Part shown: one piece after another, positions 1-8,483 of the stretch
How the letters are laid out: every line of letters starts with the position of its first letter
How positions within the stretch are numbered: position 1 is the first letter of the stretch
NCBI GenBank assembly: GCA_963783855.1
Contig: CAWAPE010000005.1
Span: 310,001 to 374,000, forward strand
Direction of reading: 5' to 3'
Length of the DNA: 64,000 nt
DNA from: JAKAGZ01 sp963783855
GTDB lineage: Bacteria > Bacteroidota > Ignavibacteria > Ignavibacteriales > Ignavibacteriaceae
Position numbers and translations under genes: made by a program
Notes under the pieces: model-generated
The model's database searches: none
The model's input: the letters and a program-made list of their open reading frames with translations, nothing else
Told to the model about the DNA's origin: nothing

Positions 1-1
1 C

Positions 2-1048
2 TTATTCGTTTAGGATAATTTTACTTCGGTACTTTGCATATTCTCCATAATCTAGATATATCTGGTTATGGTCCAGCATATCCCTTACTTTTGCAGCTTT
101 ATCCTGAACATCTTTAATTTTATCAGTGACATTAAAAATGAATCCATCACTACCGGCACCGGAACCAAATGATACCATAAATATTTTATCGCTGGGATTT
201 GCAACATCAAGGACAGCGGAAAGTCCAGTTGGAGATGAGCCAGAATAAGTATTTCCCATCCAGGGAACGATCCATCCTGTTTCGAGTTGTTCTTTGGTAA
301 ATCCTAATTTTTTGCCGGCCATTTGTGGAAACTTTCCATTAGGCATATGAAATACTGCATATTTAAAATCTTCCGGCTTCATACCAGATTTATCCAATAA
401 TCTTTTGCCAGCATTTAAAACATGTCTGAAATATGCTGGCTCACCTGTAAATCTTCCTGCGTGTCTTGGATAGTACTGATGTTCACGTCTCCAGAAATCG
501 GGGGTATCGGATGTGTATGAGTTTGTAAAAAGTATTTCAGCAACCACATTTTCCTTTCCCATAATAAATGCGGAACCACCAGCTGATGCTGAATACTCGA
601 GCGCATCACCGGGAGCTCCCTGCGAAGTATCTGCACCTATACCAAGTGCATATTTCATTTCGCCGGCCTTAACAAGACTGTATGCAACAAACATTGCTTC
701 AGTTCCTGCTTTGCAGGCAAACTCATAACTTGCAACATGTACATCCGGACCAATTCCAAGTGCATCGATAACAATTGTGCCACTCGGTTTTACAGCATAA
801 GGATGTGACTCGGACCCAATGTAAACAGCACCTATATCAAGCGGATTAATACCAGCCCTTAGTAAAGCATTTTTTGTTGCTTCAACTGATATTGTAATTG
901 TGTCTTCATCAATTCCGGGAACTGTTTTTTCAAAAAGTTGTAAACCTCTTTTAATAACTTCGGGGTCAGATCCCCATTGTTTGGCGATGCTTTCAACTTT
1001 TATGCGGTAACGAGGGAGGTAAGAACCGAAGCCAACTATTCCAATCAT
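2..1048 (-). CDS. Hydroxymethylglutaryl-CoA synthase, archaeal type
   Basis: Predicted to condense acetyl-CoA with acetoacetyl-CoA to HMG-CoA, the entry to the mevalonate route, in the cytosol. The 348-residue product matches the archaeal-type (UPF0219) thiolase-fold HMG-CoA synthase in length and pattern. It opens MIGIVGFGSYLPRYRI, has a Glu in IGSESHPYAVKPSGT, the probable nucleophilic Cys in FACKAGTEA, and the probable catalytic His in VFHMPNGKFP. The stop codon lies at the very edge of the window, so the downstream neighbour is unseen. The mevalonate or ketone-body context therefore cannot be judged here. The family call is firm. The physiological role is inference. Confidence 0.9.
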   Translation of the reverse strand: MIGIVGFGSYLPRYRIKVESIAKQWGSDPEVIKRGLQLFEKTVPGIDEDTITISVEATKNALLRAGINPLDIGAVYIGSESHPYAVKPSGTIVIDALGIGPDVHVASYEFACKAGTEAMFVAYSLVKAGEMKYALGIGADTSQGAPGDALEYSASAGGSAFIMGKENVVAEILFTNSYTSDTPDFWRREHQYYPRHAGRFTGEPAYFRHVLNAGKRLLDKSGMKPEDFKYAVFHMPNGKFPQMAGKKLGFTKEQLETGWIVPWMGNTYSGSSPTGLSAVLDVANPSDKIFMVSFGSGAGSDGFIFNVTDKIKDVQDKAAKVRDMLDHNQIYLDYGEYAKYRSKIILNE

Positions 1049-1157
1049 TTTGTTTCCCCTGATTTGTTTGGAAAATAGAGCTAACCAACGTTCTGTATTT
1101 AAGTGTAGTTATAATATATCAAATTTTATTTTAGCAGTAAACAATTTTCTCTATAGA

Positions 1158-2078
1158 TTATAAAAAATCGACAGCAACGGTATTTGCAATTTGATTTAGA
1201 TCAGATTCCTTTTCTACTTTATGCCAAATAATTCTTTCATCTTTTCTGAACCAAGTCATTTGCCTTTTGGCAAATCTTCTGGTATTTCTTTTTATTAGTT
1301 CAATTGCTCTCTCGAGGGTGATTTCTTCATCAAGGAACGCAATAATTTCTTTGTAACCTACTGTATTTAATGAATTAAGCCCTTTATCATATCCTTTGTT
1401 CAATATATTCTTAACCTCTTCAATAAGTCCGTTTTCAATCATATGATTTACTCGCATTTCAATATTTTGATAAAGTATATCTCTATTCCAGCTTAATCCA
1501 TGCTGTTCAAAAATATATTCATCATTACGCTTATGTTTCTTCTGTAAATCACCTATTCTCTTTCCTGTAATGTGGTAAACCTCAAGCGCCCGAATTACTC
1601 TTTTCCAGTTTGATGGTTTCATTTTAACGGCACTTTCAGGATCAACTTTTTCTAATTCTTTATACAAATGTTCATTACCATATTTTTCTCTTAATTTTAA
1701 TAGGCTTTTCCTGAATTCCTCGTCCGCATCTACTGAATTAAAAATCCCATCAACCAAAGCTTTAACATAAAGTCCTGAACCTCCAACAACAATCGGGTAC
1801 TTTTCTTTCAAAAATATACGGTTGATAGTTTTTAACCCATCCAGTTCGAACATACTAACATTAAAATCCCTGTCCGGGTTTAATTTATTAATAAAATGAT
1901 GTTTACATTCCTGAAGTTCTTTTGAGGTAGGTTTTGCAGTTCCTATGTCCAGTAATTTATAAATCTGTCTGCTATCAGCAGAAATAATTTCTCCGTTCAA
2001 CATTTCAGCCAGACGAATACCAAGGCTGGTTTTCCCAGAACAAGTTGGACCGACTATACATATTACTTTTCGTTCCAC
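1158..2078 (-). CDS. miaA: tRNA dimethylallyltransferase MiaA
   Basis: Transfers a dimethylallyl group from DMAPP to N6 of A37 in tRNAs that read UNN codons. The 306-residue length is normal for the family. It carries the P-loop GPTCSGKTSLG at residues 10-20, the SADSRQIYK tRNA/substrate motif followed by DIGTAKPT, the GGSGLYVKALVDG motif near residue 100, and a basic C-terminal segment (RNTRRFAKRQMTWFRK). The start overlaps the end of pcm by 16 bases, so the two are almost certainly co-transcribed and translationally coupled. Confidence 0.97.
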   Translation of the reverse strand: MERKVICIVGPTCSGKTSLGIRLAEMLNGEIISADSRQIYKLLDIGTAKPTSKELQECKHHFINKLNPDRDFNVSMFELDGLKTINRIFLKEKYPIVVGGSGLYVKALVDGIFNSVDADEEFRKSLLKLREKYGNEHLYKELEKVDPESAVKMKPSNWKRVIRALEVYHITGKRIGDLQKKHKRNDEYIFEQHGLSWNRDILYQNIEMRVNHMIENGLIEEVKNILNKGYDKGLNSLNTVGYKEIIAFLDEEITLERAIELIKRNTRRFAKRQMTWFRKDERIIWHKVEKESDLNQIANTVAVDFL

Positions 2079-2704
2079 CCTTCCCTTCCAATCAAAGGCA
2101 CAAATTTAAATTGAGGTACGTCTTCTTCTTTGAAGTTCTCTTCTTCCAGCTTAGTTATAATTTTTAATGTTTGTGAATTTTTATCTCCAACCGGGATGAC
2201 AAGTTTGCCGTTAAGTGCAAGTTGTTTTTTCAATGAAGGAGGTACAGAGGGAGAACCTGCTGTTACAATTATTCCATCATACGGGGCATATTCACTCCAG
2301 CCAATTGTGCCATCCCCACATTTAGTTCTTACTCTTACACCTAGCTTATCAAAAAGTTTTTGAGTCTCTAGAAGTATATCATAATTTCGTTCTATGCTAA
2401 AGACATCCATTCCCATTCTTTCGAGAATAGCTGCCTGGTATCCGGATCCCGTTCCAAGCTCAAGGATTTTATTGCCAGGCTTTAATTTTAGCTCTTGAGT
2501 CATAAATGCAACAGTATAAGGCTGAGATATTGTCTGCCCATATCCGATTGGCAATGCCACATCATTGTATGCAAAATGCTTCATTGCTGCCGGTACAAAC
2601 TGGTGCCTTTCTACTTCACCCAATGCTTTCAATACTGAAATATCATGAATGCCTTTCATAGAAAGAGTGTCAACAAGTTCTTGTCTTTGATTTTTATAAA
2701 TCAT
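2063..2704 (-). CDS. pcm: Protein-L-isoaspartate O-methyltransferase
   Basis: Repairs isoaspartyl residues in aged proteins by SAM-dependent methylation. The 213-residue protein has the family pattern: VERHQFVPAA near residue 30, PIGYGQTISQPY near residue 52 (substrate-binding segment), and the SAM-binding motif ILELGTGSGYQAAIL near residue 80. The C-terminal segment PVGDKNSQTLKII is also typical. It is the upstream gene of the pcm-miaA pair and is divergent from the UPF0316 gene across about 90 bases that must hold both promoters. Confidence 0.95.
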   Translation of the reverse strand: MIYKNQRQELVDTLSMKGIHDISVLKALGEVERHQFVPAAMKHFAYNDVALPIGYGQTISQPYTVAFMTQELKLKPGNKILELGTGSGYQAAILERMGMDVFSIERNYDILLETQKLFDKLGVRVRTKCGDGTIGWSEYAPYDGIIVTAGSPSVPPSLKKQLALNGKLVIPVGDKNSQTLKIITKLEEENFKEEDVPQFKFVPLIGREGWNEK

Positions 2705-2794
2705 TTTCTTTTAATAATTTTATTAAGTTACAAAGATAAAATAATATTTCTAATTATTAACCTGGTCAATAAACAAAATAACCGGAATAATTTT

Positions 2795-3313
2795 ATGTTT
2801 GAAGCAATAATAGGTGCCCTGATAATAATGTTAATGAGAATTTGCGACGTAACAATCGGCACAATACGGACTATTCTTGTTGTGCAGAGTAAAAAATATT
2901 ATGCAGGATTTGCTGGATTTTTTGAGGTACTGATCTGGATATTTGCAATCAGGTATATAATGCTGCATCTAGACAATATTCCCAACTTATTTGGATATGC
3001 AACAGGATTTGCAATTGGGAATATTCTTGGGATAACACTTGAACAAAAAATTGGTTTTGGATTTGCACAACTTACAATAATATCCAGGCAATTCACGGAT
3101 AAAATTGCAGATACTCTAAGAAAATCAAAATATGGGGTTACAATTTTGCCGGGAGAAGGAGGAACAGGTGGAGTTTCAATTATTGCTTTAATTGTTCCCA
3201 GAAACAAACAAAGAAAAACAATTGAATTAATCGAATCGATTGATAAAACTGCCTTTATAACCATTCAACATTCATTGCCATATAGAGGGTTCAAACATGG
3301 GGTGAGGAAATAA
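2795..3313 (+). CDS. UPF0316/DUF2179-family membrane protein
   Basis: A 172-residue protein with three N-terminal hydrophobic segments (about residues 1-20, 28-50 and 55-75) followed by a soluble C-terminal domain resembling DUF2179. Characteristic stretches are MRICDVTIGTIRTILVVQS and GEGGTGGVSIIALIVPR. I chose the ATG at 2795. An upstream in-frame ATG at 2645 would add 50 residues overlapping the pcm coding region antisense, and the family normally begins with the MFEAIIGALII-like helix. The function is unknown; the C-terminal domain may sense a small ligand, which is inference from related YitT/DUF2179 proteins. Confidence 0.85.
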   Translation: MFEAIIGALIIMLMRICDVTIGTIRTILVVQSKKYYAGFAGFFEVLIWIFAIRYIMLHLDNIPNLFGYATGFAIGNILGITLEQKIGFGFAQLTIISRQFTDKIADTLRKSKYGVTILPGEGGTGGVSIIALIVPRNKQRKTIELIESIDKTAFITIQHSLPYRGFKHGVRK

Positions 3314-3421
3314 AAATTTATAAGGCGAGTAACTTTTAAGATTTTCTAAATAAATATAACTTGCTGGAAAATTACTTAGCTATTTCAATTCAATTAAAAA
3401 TTATTTTTGGGTAAATAATAT

Positions 3422-3607
3422 TTATAATATCCTTGTAAAACTTGCATTTCCATGAACCTTATTATTAACATATTTTGCATCCTGAATCTTTCTTTCACTG
3501 TGAAAACCACTTTTATCTTCCCAACCAACAGGTGCAGAATGGATTAAAAAATACATGAAAAGAAAAGATATTACTGAAATAGCGGCATAAATAATTATAA
3601 GTGGCAT
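3422..3607 (-). CDS. Small single-pass membrane protein with GWED motif (copy 1)
   Basis: A 61-residue hypothetical protein: an N-terminal hydrophobic helix (MPLIIIYAAISVISFLFMYF) followed by a short polar tail containing VGWEDKSGFH. I chose the ATG at 3607 because a GGAG sequence lies 8 bases before it and because this start aligns with a second tiny gene at 4397-4519. An upstream in-frame ATG at 3643 would add 12 residues. About half of 34 aligned residues match the second copy, including Y, IS, F and the GWED-x-x-G-aromatic-H block, which argues that both are real. The function is unknown. Confidence 0.6.
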   Translation of the reverse strand: MPLIIIYAAISVISFLFMYFLIHSAPVGWEDKSGFHSERKIQDAKYVNNKVHGNASFTRIL

Positions 3608-3643
3608 CAATTTATCTCCATACAATTTAGAATCTTTTATCAT

Positions 3644-4396
3644 TACATGCTCAAGTAATATGCCAAAATGTTAAATCATTTAAGAAATTGCTTAAACTTT
3701 GAATTTGTTGAAATTATGTACAAATATCGAAAATTATCTAAAATTAATTCGATAGCATATGTTATAAAAATAAAAATTACCGGTAAAAATGCCGTTTATC
3801 ACGTAAAATATGCTACTTTTTGTGAATAGAAAACTTGCAATAATAATAATTTCAGATAAAAAATAAGATGATTAAAAGTGTCAGTTGAGTAATAAAGCAA
3901 CCAATTGGCTTGATATCAACTATACAACTTAGTCGTTAAAATAAATCTAATAGTTTCTCTATATTAAGAATCACAATTTTGCCTGCAGAAAACGCAGAGT
4001 ACACGAAATATTTGCATACCTGGGACACTTTGATGTTCGGTTAAAATCTGTTTTTTAATAGTCTTTTTACCATGATTATTATAGTAGATCTTAAATTGGA
4101 AGCTATAGAACAACACTGTAGTCTTTCTTAAATTACTTTATAAGAAATTTGCTTTTTTTATGTTGTGGCTAAAGTAATCGTATCTGCTTTTGTCAATTTC
4201 ATTAAATACAGGTTAGTGAGCATTATGTTTATTGATACGATTATCATTGCTTTTGAAGAAATTTGGTAAGCACGAAAGTGTAATAAAACAATTCAGGACT
4301 ATTTGGGATTTAAAAACGAAAAGGACAATTTTGAATATTATATTAAAGAGGGTACGTCGAACGACTGTATAAGTGTAATTAAATAGAATCTGTCAA
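3644..4396. other. Gene-poor stretch, 0.75 kb
   Basis: I see no supportable gene, RNA or clear terminator here. The sequence is AT-rich with many stops in all frames. A 37-codon plus-strand frame starting at 3716 exists but has no ribosome site or recognisable content. The stretch lies between two paralogous small genes and beside a tRNA, so it may be decayed sequence left by past insertions. That is inference. Confidence 0.5.
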
Positions 4397-4519
4397 TTAG
4401 ATAAGATTATGATAACCATTCTCATCTTCCCACCCTAAAGCTGCATTTTGAATTAATAAAAACGCAAATGGAAAGCAAATAAGGGAAATGACAGGGTACA
4501 TAATTGTTAAAGCCAGCAT
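4397..4519 (-). CDS. Tiny membrane peptide with GWED motif (copy 2)
   Basis: A 40-residue frame that begins MLALTIMYPVISLICF and ends with LGWEDENGYHNLI before TAA at 4397. It is a shorter paralog of the protein at 3422-3607: a hydrophobic helix then GWED-x-x-G-aromatic-H, about 17 of 34 residues identical by eye. A GGAG ribosome site sits five bases before the ATG. Copy 1 also has a GGAG site. It stops soon after the shared motif, so it could be a truncated copy or a functional minimal form. The function is unknown. Confidence 0.5.
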   Translation of the reverse strand: MLALTIMYPVISLICFPFAFLLIQNAALGWEDENGYHNLI

Positions 4520-4703
4520 ACAAACTCCATTAATATATTTTTACTTCTATACCATAATATTTTATCAGAGCTTATCATCTTAAACAGGCTTATAAATAAC
4601 ATCACAGGGTACAAAAGACGATCCCTAACAAAAATCATTTTAGACTCAAAGATAAAATTACTAGTCGTAACACTTCTCATAAATAATTTTGGTCAACTTT
4701 TGA

Positions 4704-4776
4704 GGCGCCGGTCGGATTCGAACCGACGAATAAAGGTTTTGCAGACCTTCGCCTTAAACCACTTGGCCACAGCGCC
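4704..4776 (-). tRNA. tRNA-Cys (GCA)
   Basis: A complete 73-base cloverleaf on the minus strand. The acceptor stem GGCGCTG pairs with CGGCGCC, the anticodon stem-loop AAGGT-CTGCAAA-ACCTT gives anticodon GCA, and the T arm is GTCGG-TTCGAAT-CCGAC. CCA is not encoded. It lies just left of the tRNA-Gly fragment that marks the left end of the probable island. Confidence 0.95.
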
Positions 4777-4830
4777 CTAAAATTTATGCTCAATAATGTA
4801 TGCTTAATCTAAGCATTATTTTAAAAAATT

Positions 4831-4855
4831 AAAATCCACAATCAGTGGATTTTTT
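4831..4855. terminator. Hairpin with T-rich flanks, between tRNA-Gly fragment and tRNA-Cys
   Basis: A 9-bp perfect stem (AAAATCCAC / GTGGATTTT) with a 5-base loop. T runs follow on the plus strand, and the minus-strand exit is also T-rich. Before the island inserted, it would have lain directly downstream of the ancestral tRNA-Gly gene, so a tRNA terminator is the natural reading. Confidence 0.55.
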
Positions 4856-4895
4856 GAGCGGGAAACGGGGCTCGAACCCGCGACATCAATCTTGG
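4856..4895 (-). repeat. tRNA-Gly 3'-end fragment, putative attachment-site copy
   Basis: Read on the minus strand this is the 3' half of tRNA-Gly: part of the anticodon loop, the T arm, and the acceptor strand ending TTTCCCGC. Against the intact tRNA at 17824-17895, 34 of 38 positions agree by hand. Three of the four differences cluster in the anticodon-stem side nearest the break. It cannot encode a tRNA on its own. It is in direct orientation with the intact copy 13 kb away. Confidence 0.8.
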
Positions 4896-4966
4896 AAAAT
4901 TCACTTACTTCAGTAAACAAATATAATGAAATAGATTACAAATTTGCAAGCAACGGAATCGCAACA
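4892..4966 (+). repeat. 75-bp direct repeat, left copy
   Basis: Starts at the break point of the tRNA-Gly fragment, sharing CTTGG with it, and matches 17626-17700 at 63 of 75 positions without gaps (counted by hand). Both copies keep one frame open that reads ...NSLTSV.KY.EI.Y..ASN..AT. Most differences change the residue, so this is weak evidence for coding. Possibly an element end or a remnant of a duplicated gene tail. Confidence 0.7.
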
Positions 4967-5114
4967 ATAAAACAAGAGATTTATAAATATGGTTCCAAAT
5001 GATTAAGCTTAGTTATTTTCTTTGTGGTACTATGATATTGCATCCAAATGCCTGATCTATACAAAACTTAGTGAATCACAGTATCGTTGTATAATCATTT
5101 ACTTCATTACAAAA

Positions 5115-7091
5115 TCAAAATGAGTGCGAATAATTTAATCCCGCTATTATTTCATTAAAATTGCCCCCTTTTGTTTCAGTTGTTCTAAATGCATTATATG
5201 AAATTGTAAGCGAAATTTTATCTGTCCTAGTGAATGAATAACCTGAAGATAGGATTGTTCTGTAAGAACTATTGTTTTGCAGAAATGAACTGCTTACAGA
5301 GAAAGATGTATGTAGTTTATTGCTTAAAGCGTTATGATTCAATCCTAGCGAGACAATCTTAGTATTACTTGAAATGGTATCTGCATAAGTTGAACTTACC
5401 AAACCAAACGATGAATTGGCCGAGAGATTTTCGGAGATATAAAATGCCAATCCAAGATTTACGTTATTGACCTTAGTAACACTCCCGCTAAATAAAGCAG
5501 AATTATTCTCAGATTTTTGATAAGTATAATTTATGGATATATTTTGCAAAAAAGATTGTTGACCTATCATAAAAACGTGATTCATTCCAAGCACAAGGCT
5601 TGAGAAATCAACTTTTGTAGTATCATTCTTAGAATCATTACCCATATTAAGGACATTTATTAAAATATTCGCATTCCAGAATTTAGTTAAGAGCCCGTTA
5701 AAATTAATCCCGAATTGATTCCGTGAAGTAGTATAAGCTTTCTGATCAATCAGGTTATCACTGAATCTAATCCAATTTGCTGATACTGAGTATCTGGAAA
5801 ACCTATAGGATGTTATGGCTGTAAATTGTCTTTGATCATTTTGTAGATAAGCAAGACCAAGCGAATGATATCCGGGTCCAATTTGTTTATAGCCTATTTT
5901 AAGCTTAAATGTCTGAAGATTCAGGTTAAAGTCGGTATTTACAGCATAATCATAACTTGAGCTGCTTCTGGGCTTATATAAACTCGAAAAGAGACTCGGT
6001 ATATTCGTGCTATCCAAATTGATCTCAGATGATCTTAAATCCCGAGTATAAACACTTCCGCTTGCTTCAAAGTTTATCACAAATTTATTATCATCAAGAC
6101 TTATTTTCCCTACAGTGCCAAGTACCAGATTTTCCTGTGGAGAAATTGAGCTCTGGTTATAATTTCCCTTAAAATGATTACCTGTTTTAGCTTGTATCCC
6201 TGATGCGATTGTAAATGGATAATCACTGACATCGCTTATGCTCGAATCATTTATACTTGTAATTTTAATAATTGCCTGATACGTATCGGGACCTGAAGTA
6301 CTCCAGTTAACAAATCCATTTGCTGGTTGATCACTAAAGATCGTTTGAAAAGTTGCACCTCCATCTCTCGATAATTCAATATTTACATCTCCAGTTATAC
6401 CGGTAGATGCCCACCGAACTGTTTGCAAAGTTCCAACTGGGACCTGATCATCTCCATTAGGCGTAATGACTGTAATCGATTTTTGAGTTAGATTGATGGA
6501 TGAAACATCATCTTTAGATCTTAGAAAAATAAAGTCAACATGAGTGCTATTATCTTTGCCAACTCCGATTTTTGAGGCAAACAAAAATCTTTTATAGCTG
6601 CCATTCTGAGCCCCTCCATTAACAGCCTGCTGAGTAAAACCTGCAACCGTTGAAAATCTGAGTATACCGGGATTTAAATCAATCCCCCCTCCCCTAATCA
6701 CAATTCCATTTAATGTAAAATCAGAATAGGATTCCGAAAAATCTCCAAGATGTGCTTTACCCCAACTCCACGCAGGATTTATTCCAAACTGATTTATATT
6801 CTGCCTGGCTGAACTACCTTCAGTAGAAAGTATTATTTCAACCGGAATTGATATGTTATTAAAGAAAGTAAATGTGGGTCGAATCAATAATCTTCCGGTC
6901 GATGAAGGACGTCTAGCTGTAATACCAGAGATTGAATAAAGTTCACCGTAAAAGCTTATATCTCCGCTGACTGAAAAATTTTTATTGATGAAACTTTCTG
7001 TCGTATCTCTCTTTGCCCTGTTTTGCGCCAAAACAGATTTATTAAAAATTATGATAAATAAAATCAGAGATATTCTAACAAATAATTTCAT
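5115..7091 (-). CDS. Exported outer-membrane beta-barrel protein with Ig-like insert
   Basis: A roughly 658-residue exported protein, last gene of the island operon. From the chosen ATG at 7091 it starts with a signal peptide (MKLFVRISLILFIIIF, cleavage after LAQ). Near residues 205-300 is an Ig-like segment with ITVITPNGDDQVPVGT and VRWASTGITGDV. The last 300 or so residues alternate polar and hydrophobic strands and end in SHSF; a terminal Phe is typical of outer-membrane barrels. An alternative start at 7127 would lengthen the n-region, and the frame stays open further upstream into the preceding gene. No family was recognised. It may be the membrane anchor or export channel for its operon partners, which is inference. 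Confidence 0.7.
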   Translation of the reverse strand: MKLFVRISLILFIIIFNKSVLAQNRAKRDTTESFINKNFSVSGDISFYGELYSISGITARRPSSTGRLLIRPTFTFFNNISIPVEIILSTEGSSARQNINQFGINPAWSWGKAHLGDFSESYSDFTLNGIVIRGGGIDLNPGILRFSTVAGFTQQAVNGGAQNGSYKRFLFASKIGVGKDNSTHVDFIFLRSKDDVSSINLTQKSITVITPNGDDQVPVGTLQTVRWASTGITGDVNIELSRDGGATFQTIFSDQPANGFVNWSTSGPDTYQAIIKITSINDSSISDVSDYPFTIASGIQAKTGNHFKGNYNQSSISPQENLVLGTVGKISLDDNKFVINFEASGSVYTRDLRSSEINLDSTNIPSLFSSLYKPRSSSSYDYAVNTDFNLNLQTFKLKIGYKQIGPGYHSLGLAYLQNDQRQFTAITSYRFSRYSVSANWIRFSDNLIDQKAYTTSRNQFGINFNGLLTKFWNANILINVLNMGNDSKNDTTKVDFSSLVLGMNHVFMIGQQSFLQNISINYTYQKSENNSALFSGSVTKVNNVNLGLAFYISENLSANSSFGLVSSTYADTISSNTKIVSLGLNHNALSNKLHTSFSVSSSFLQNNSSYRTILSSGYSFTRTDKISLTISYNAFRTTETKGGNFNEIIAGLNYSHSF

Positions 7092-7143
7092 CAGCCTTGA
7101 CAGTTTTTGTTGTAAGCAAATCATAATTCTTTTTTTTAAAAGT

Positions 7144-8478
7144 TCATCGCGAATTAATAACACCGCGGGGTTCAGGATAAATTGAAAGCCATGCTGGTTC
7201 TTCAATATAATCACCTGAGATATATGCGGTCCCCTTCCCTTGGTCAGGATATTTATAGTGACTAATGTTTGCATTATATTGCTCACCGAACCATAAATCT
7301 CCCTTTGAATCCAGTGCTATTCCTGAAACAAGTGACGGTGAGGAAAATGTCCTATAAAATATTGGGACTATTGGACCTGAAGAAGTAAGTTGTGACGAAT
7401 CAAAACGGAAAATTGCAGTGTTGTCGGCCCCCCACAAATTTCCCTGTTTGTCAAATACAAGTGAATTTACTCCAATCAATGTAGGAGTTTCTGATTCAGT
7501 AATGGTAATTGATGGTTCAATTTCTCCTGATTTTTTTAATTTATCTACGGAAATTTCTACAATTTCGCTTTTATAATTGCCAGGATTTTCTCCCGTAACC
7601 CATAAATTGCCGGACAGATCGAAGGCGATATACTCAGGTTTTTGTAATTTTGATGATACAATCGTTTCATCCGGTGATTCTTTGGAAGGTCTCTTTGCAC
7701 CAAGCATTTTCACAAGCGACTTAAATTTATATGAAATTAATCTCCCTGTATTCCAATCAGAAATCCACAAGTTGCCATCTTTATCAAAATCCAGACCCCA
7801 AGGCCCGTCTATACTGCTATTGGAGATTGTAACTATCGGTTTCGCTTTTTTATTGCCTTCCAATTGGTATGGTGAGAAGGCAAATATTTTTCGTTTGCTA
7901 AAACCGGCTACCCATAAATCCCCCATTTGGTCGAATGAAAAGCCCCTCAGGCTGACGTAATGAAACTGAATTTTTGCAAAGGGTTTAGGAGAATCGGGAG
8001 CATCTAGATCATCTCTGTTATAAGCAATTAACCTTGCTCCGGTTTCAGTACTGACCCAGAGTTTCCCACTTGCAGGTTGCTCAACATACATTATAGAAGC
8101 ATAGACTGTGTCGCCCGCTTTGATATGATATCTTCTCACAGGTCTTAATTCTCCAAAAACTTTTCCAACACGCTCACCTTTTGTAGCCGCTATATCCGAT
8201 CTGAAAACAAGCACTGTGCAATAGCCCGGACTTATATTCTTTAAGGATTTATTTTTATTAAAATTATATGTTTTATCAGGCCCGATTACTCTTATATTTG
8301 CGGTAACAGACCCGGAATGAATTGTTAAGAATAAATTCCCAAATTTCGTTTTTTGATTTTTTGTAATAATGTGTCCTTTTGCCTGCGGCAGGCTGGTTAA
8401 ACACAAAAGGAAAATCATACGAGGTAAAATGAATGTTTTTCTCACCCTAAGTTTAGATTTATACATTTTGCTTTCCAT
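7144..8478 (-). CDS. Exported NHL/SMP-30-like beta-propeller protein
   Basis: 444 residues with an N-terminal signal segment (FILPRMIFLLCLTSLPQAKG) and repeated blades whose core reads F-D-x-x-G-(N/D)-L-W, for example FDQMGDLWVAG, FDKDGNLWISDW, FDLSGNLWVTG, FDKQGNLWGAD and LDSKGDLWFGE. This is a six-blade NHL or gluconolactonase-type propeller, usually a ligand- or protein-binding scaffold or a lactonase. Metal-ligand residues cannot be assigned by eye. An in-frame ATG at 8466 has a better ribosome site (GGAAAG) than the first ATG. It lies 5 bases after the FN3 gene and about 50 bases before the barrel gene. Confidence 0.75.
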   Translation of the reverse strand: MESKMYKSKLRVRKTFILPRMIFLLCLTSLPQAKGHIITKNQKTKFGNLFLTIHSGSVTANIRVIGPDKTYNFNKNKSLKNISPGYCTVLVFRSDIAATKGERVGKVFGELRPVRRYHIKAGDTVYASIMYVEQPASGKLWVSTETGARLIAYNRDDLDAPDSPKPFAKIQFHYVSLRGFSFDQMGDLWVAGFSKRKIFAFSPYQLEGNKKAKPIVTISNSSIDGPWGLDFDKDGNLWISDWNTGRLISYKFKSLVKMLGAKRPSKESPDETIVSSKLQKPEYIAFDLSGNLWVTGENPGNYKSEIVEISVDKLKKSGEIEPSITITESETPTLIGVNSLVFDKQGNLWGADNTAIFRFDSSQLTSSGPIVPIFYRTFSSPSLVSGIALDSKGDLWFGEQYNANISHYKYPDQGKGTAYISGDYIEEPAWLSIYPEPRGVINSR

Positions 8479-8483
8479 TGGAA

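Noticed and set aside
2645..2794. Upstream extension of the UPF0316 protein from an ATG at 2645
   Set aside because: The added 50 residues lie antisense to pcm and do not match the family's normal N-terminus.
3716..3829. 37-codon plus-strand frame (MYKYRKLSKI...)
   Set aside because: No ribosome site, no homology pattern, AT-rich sequence where such frames arise by chance.
4856..4895. A second functional tRNA-Gly gene
   Set aside because: Only the 3' half is present; D arm, 5' acceptor strand and half of the anticodon stem are missing.
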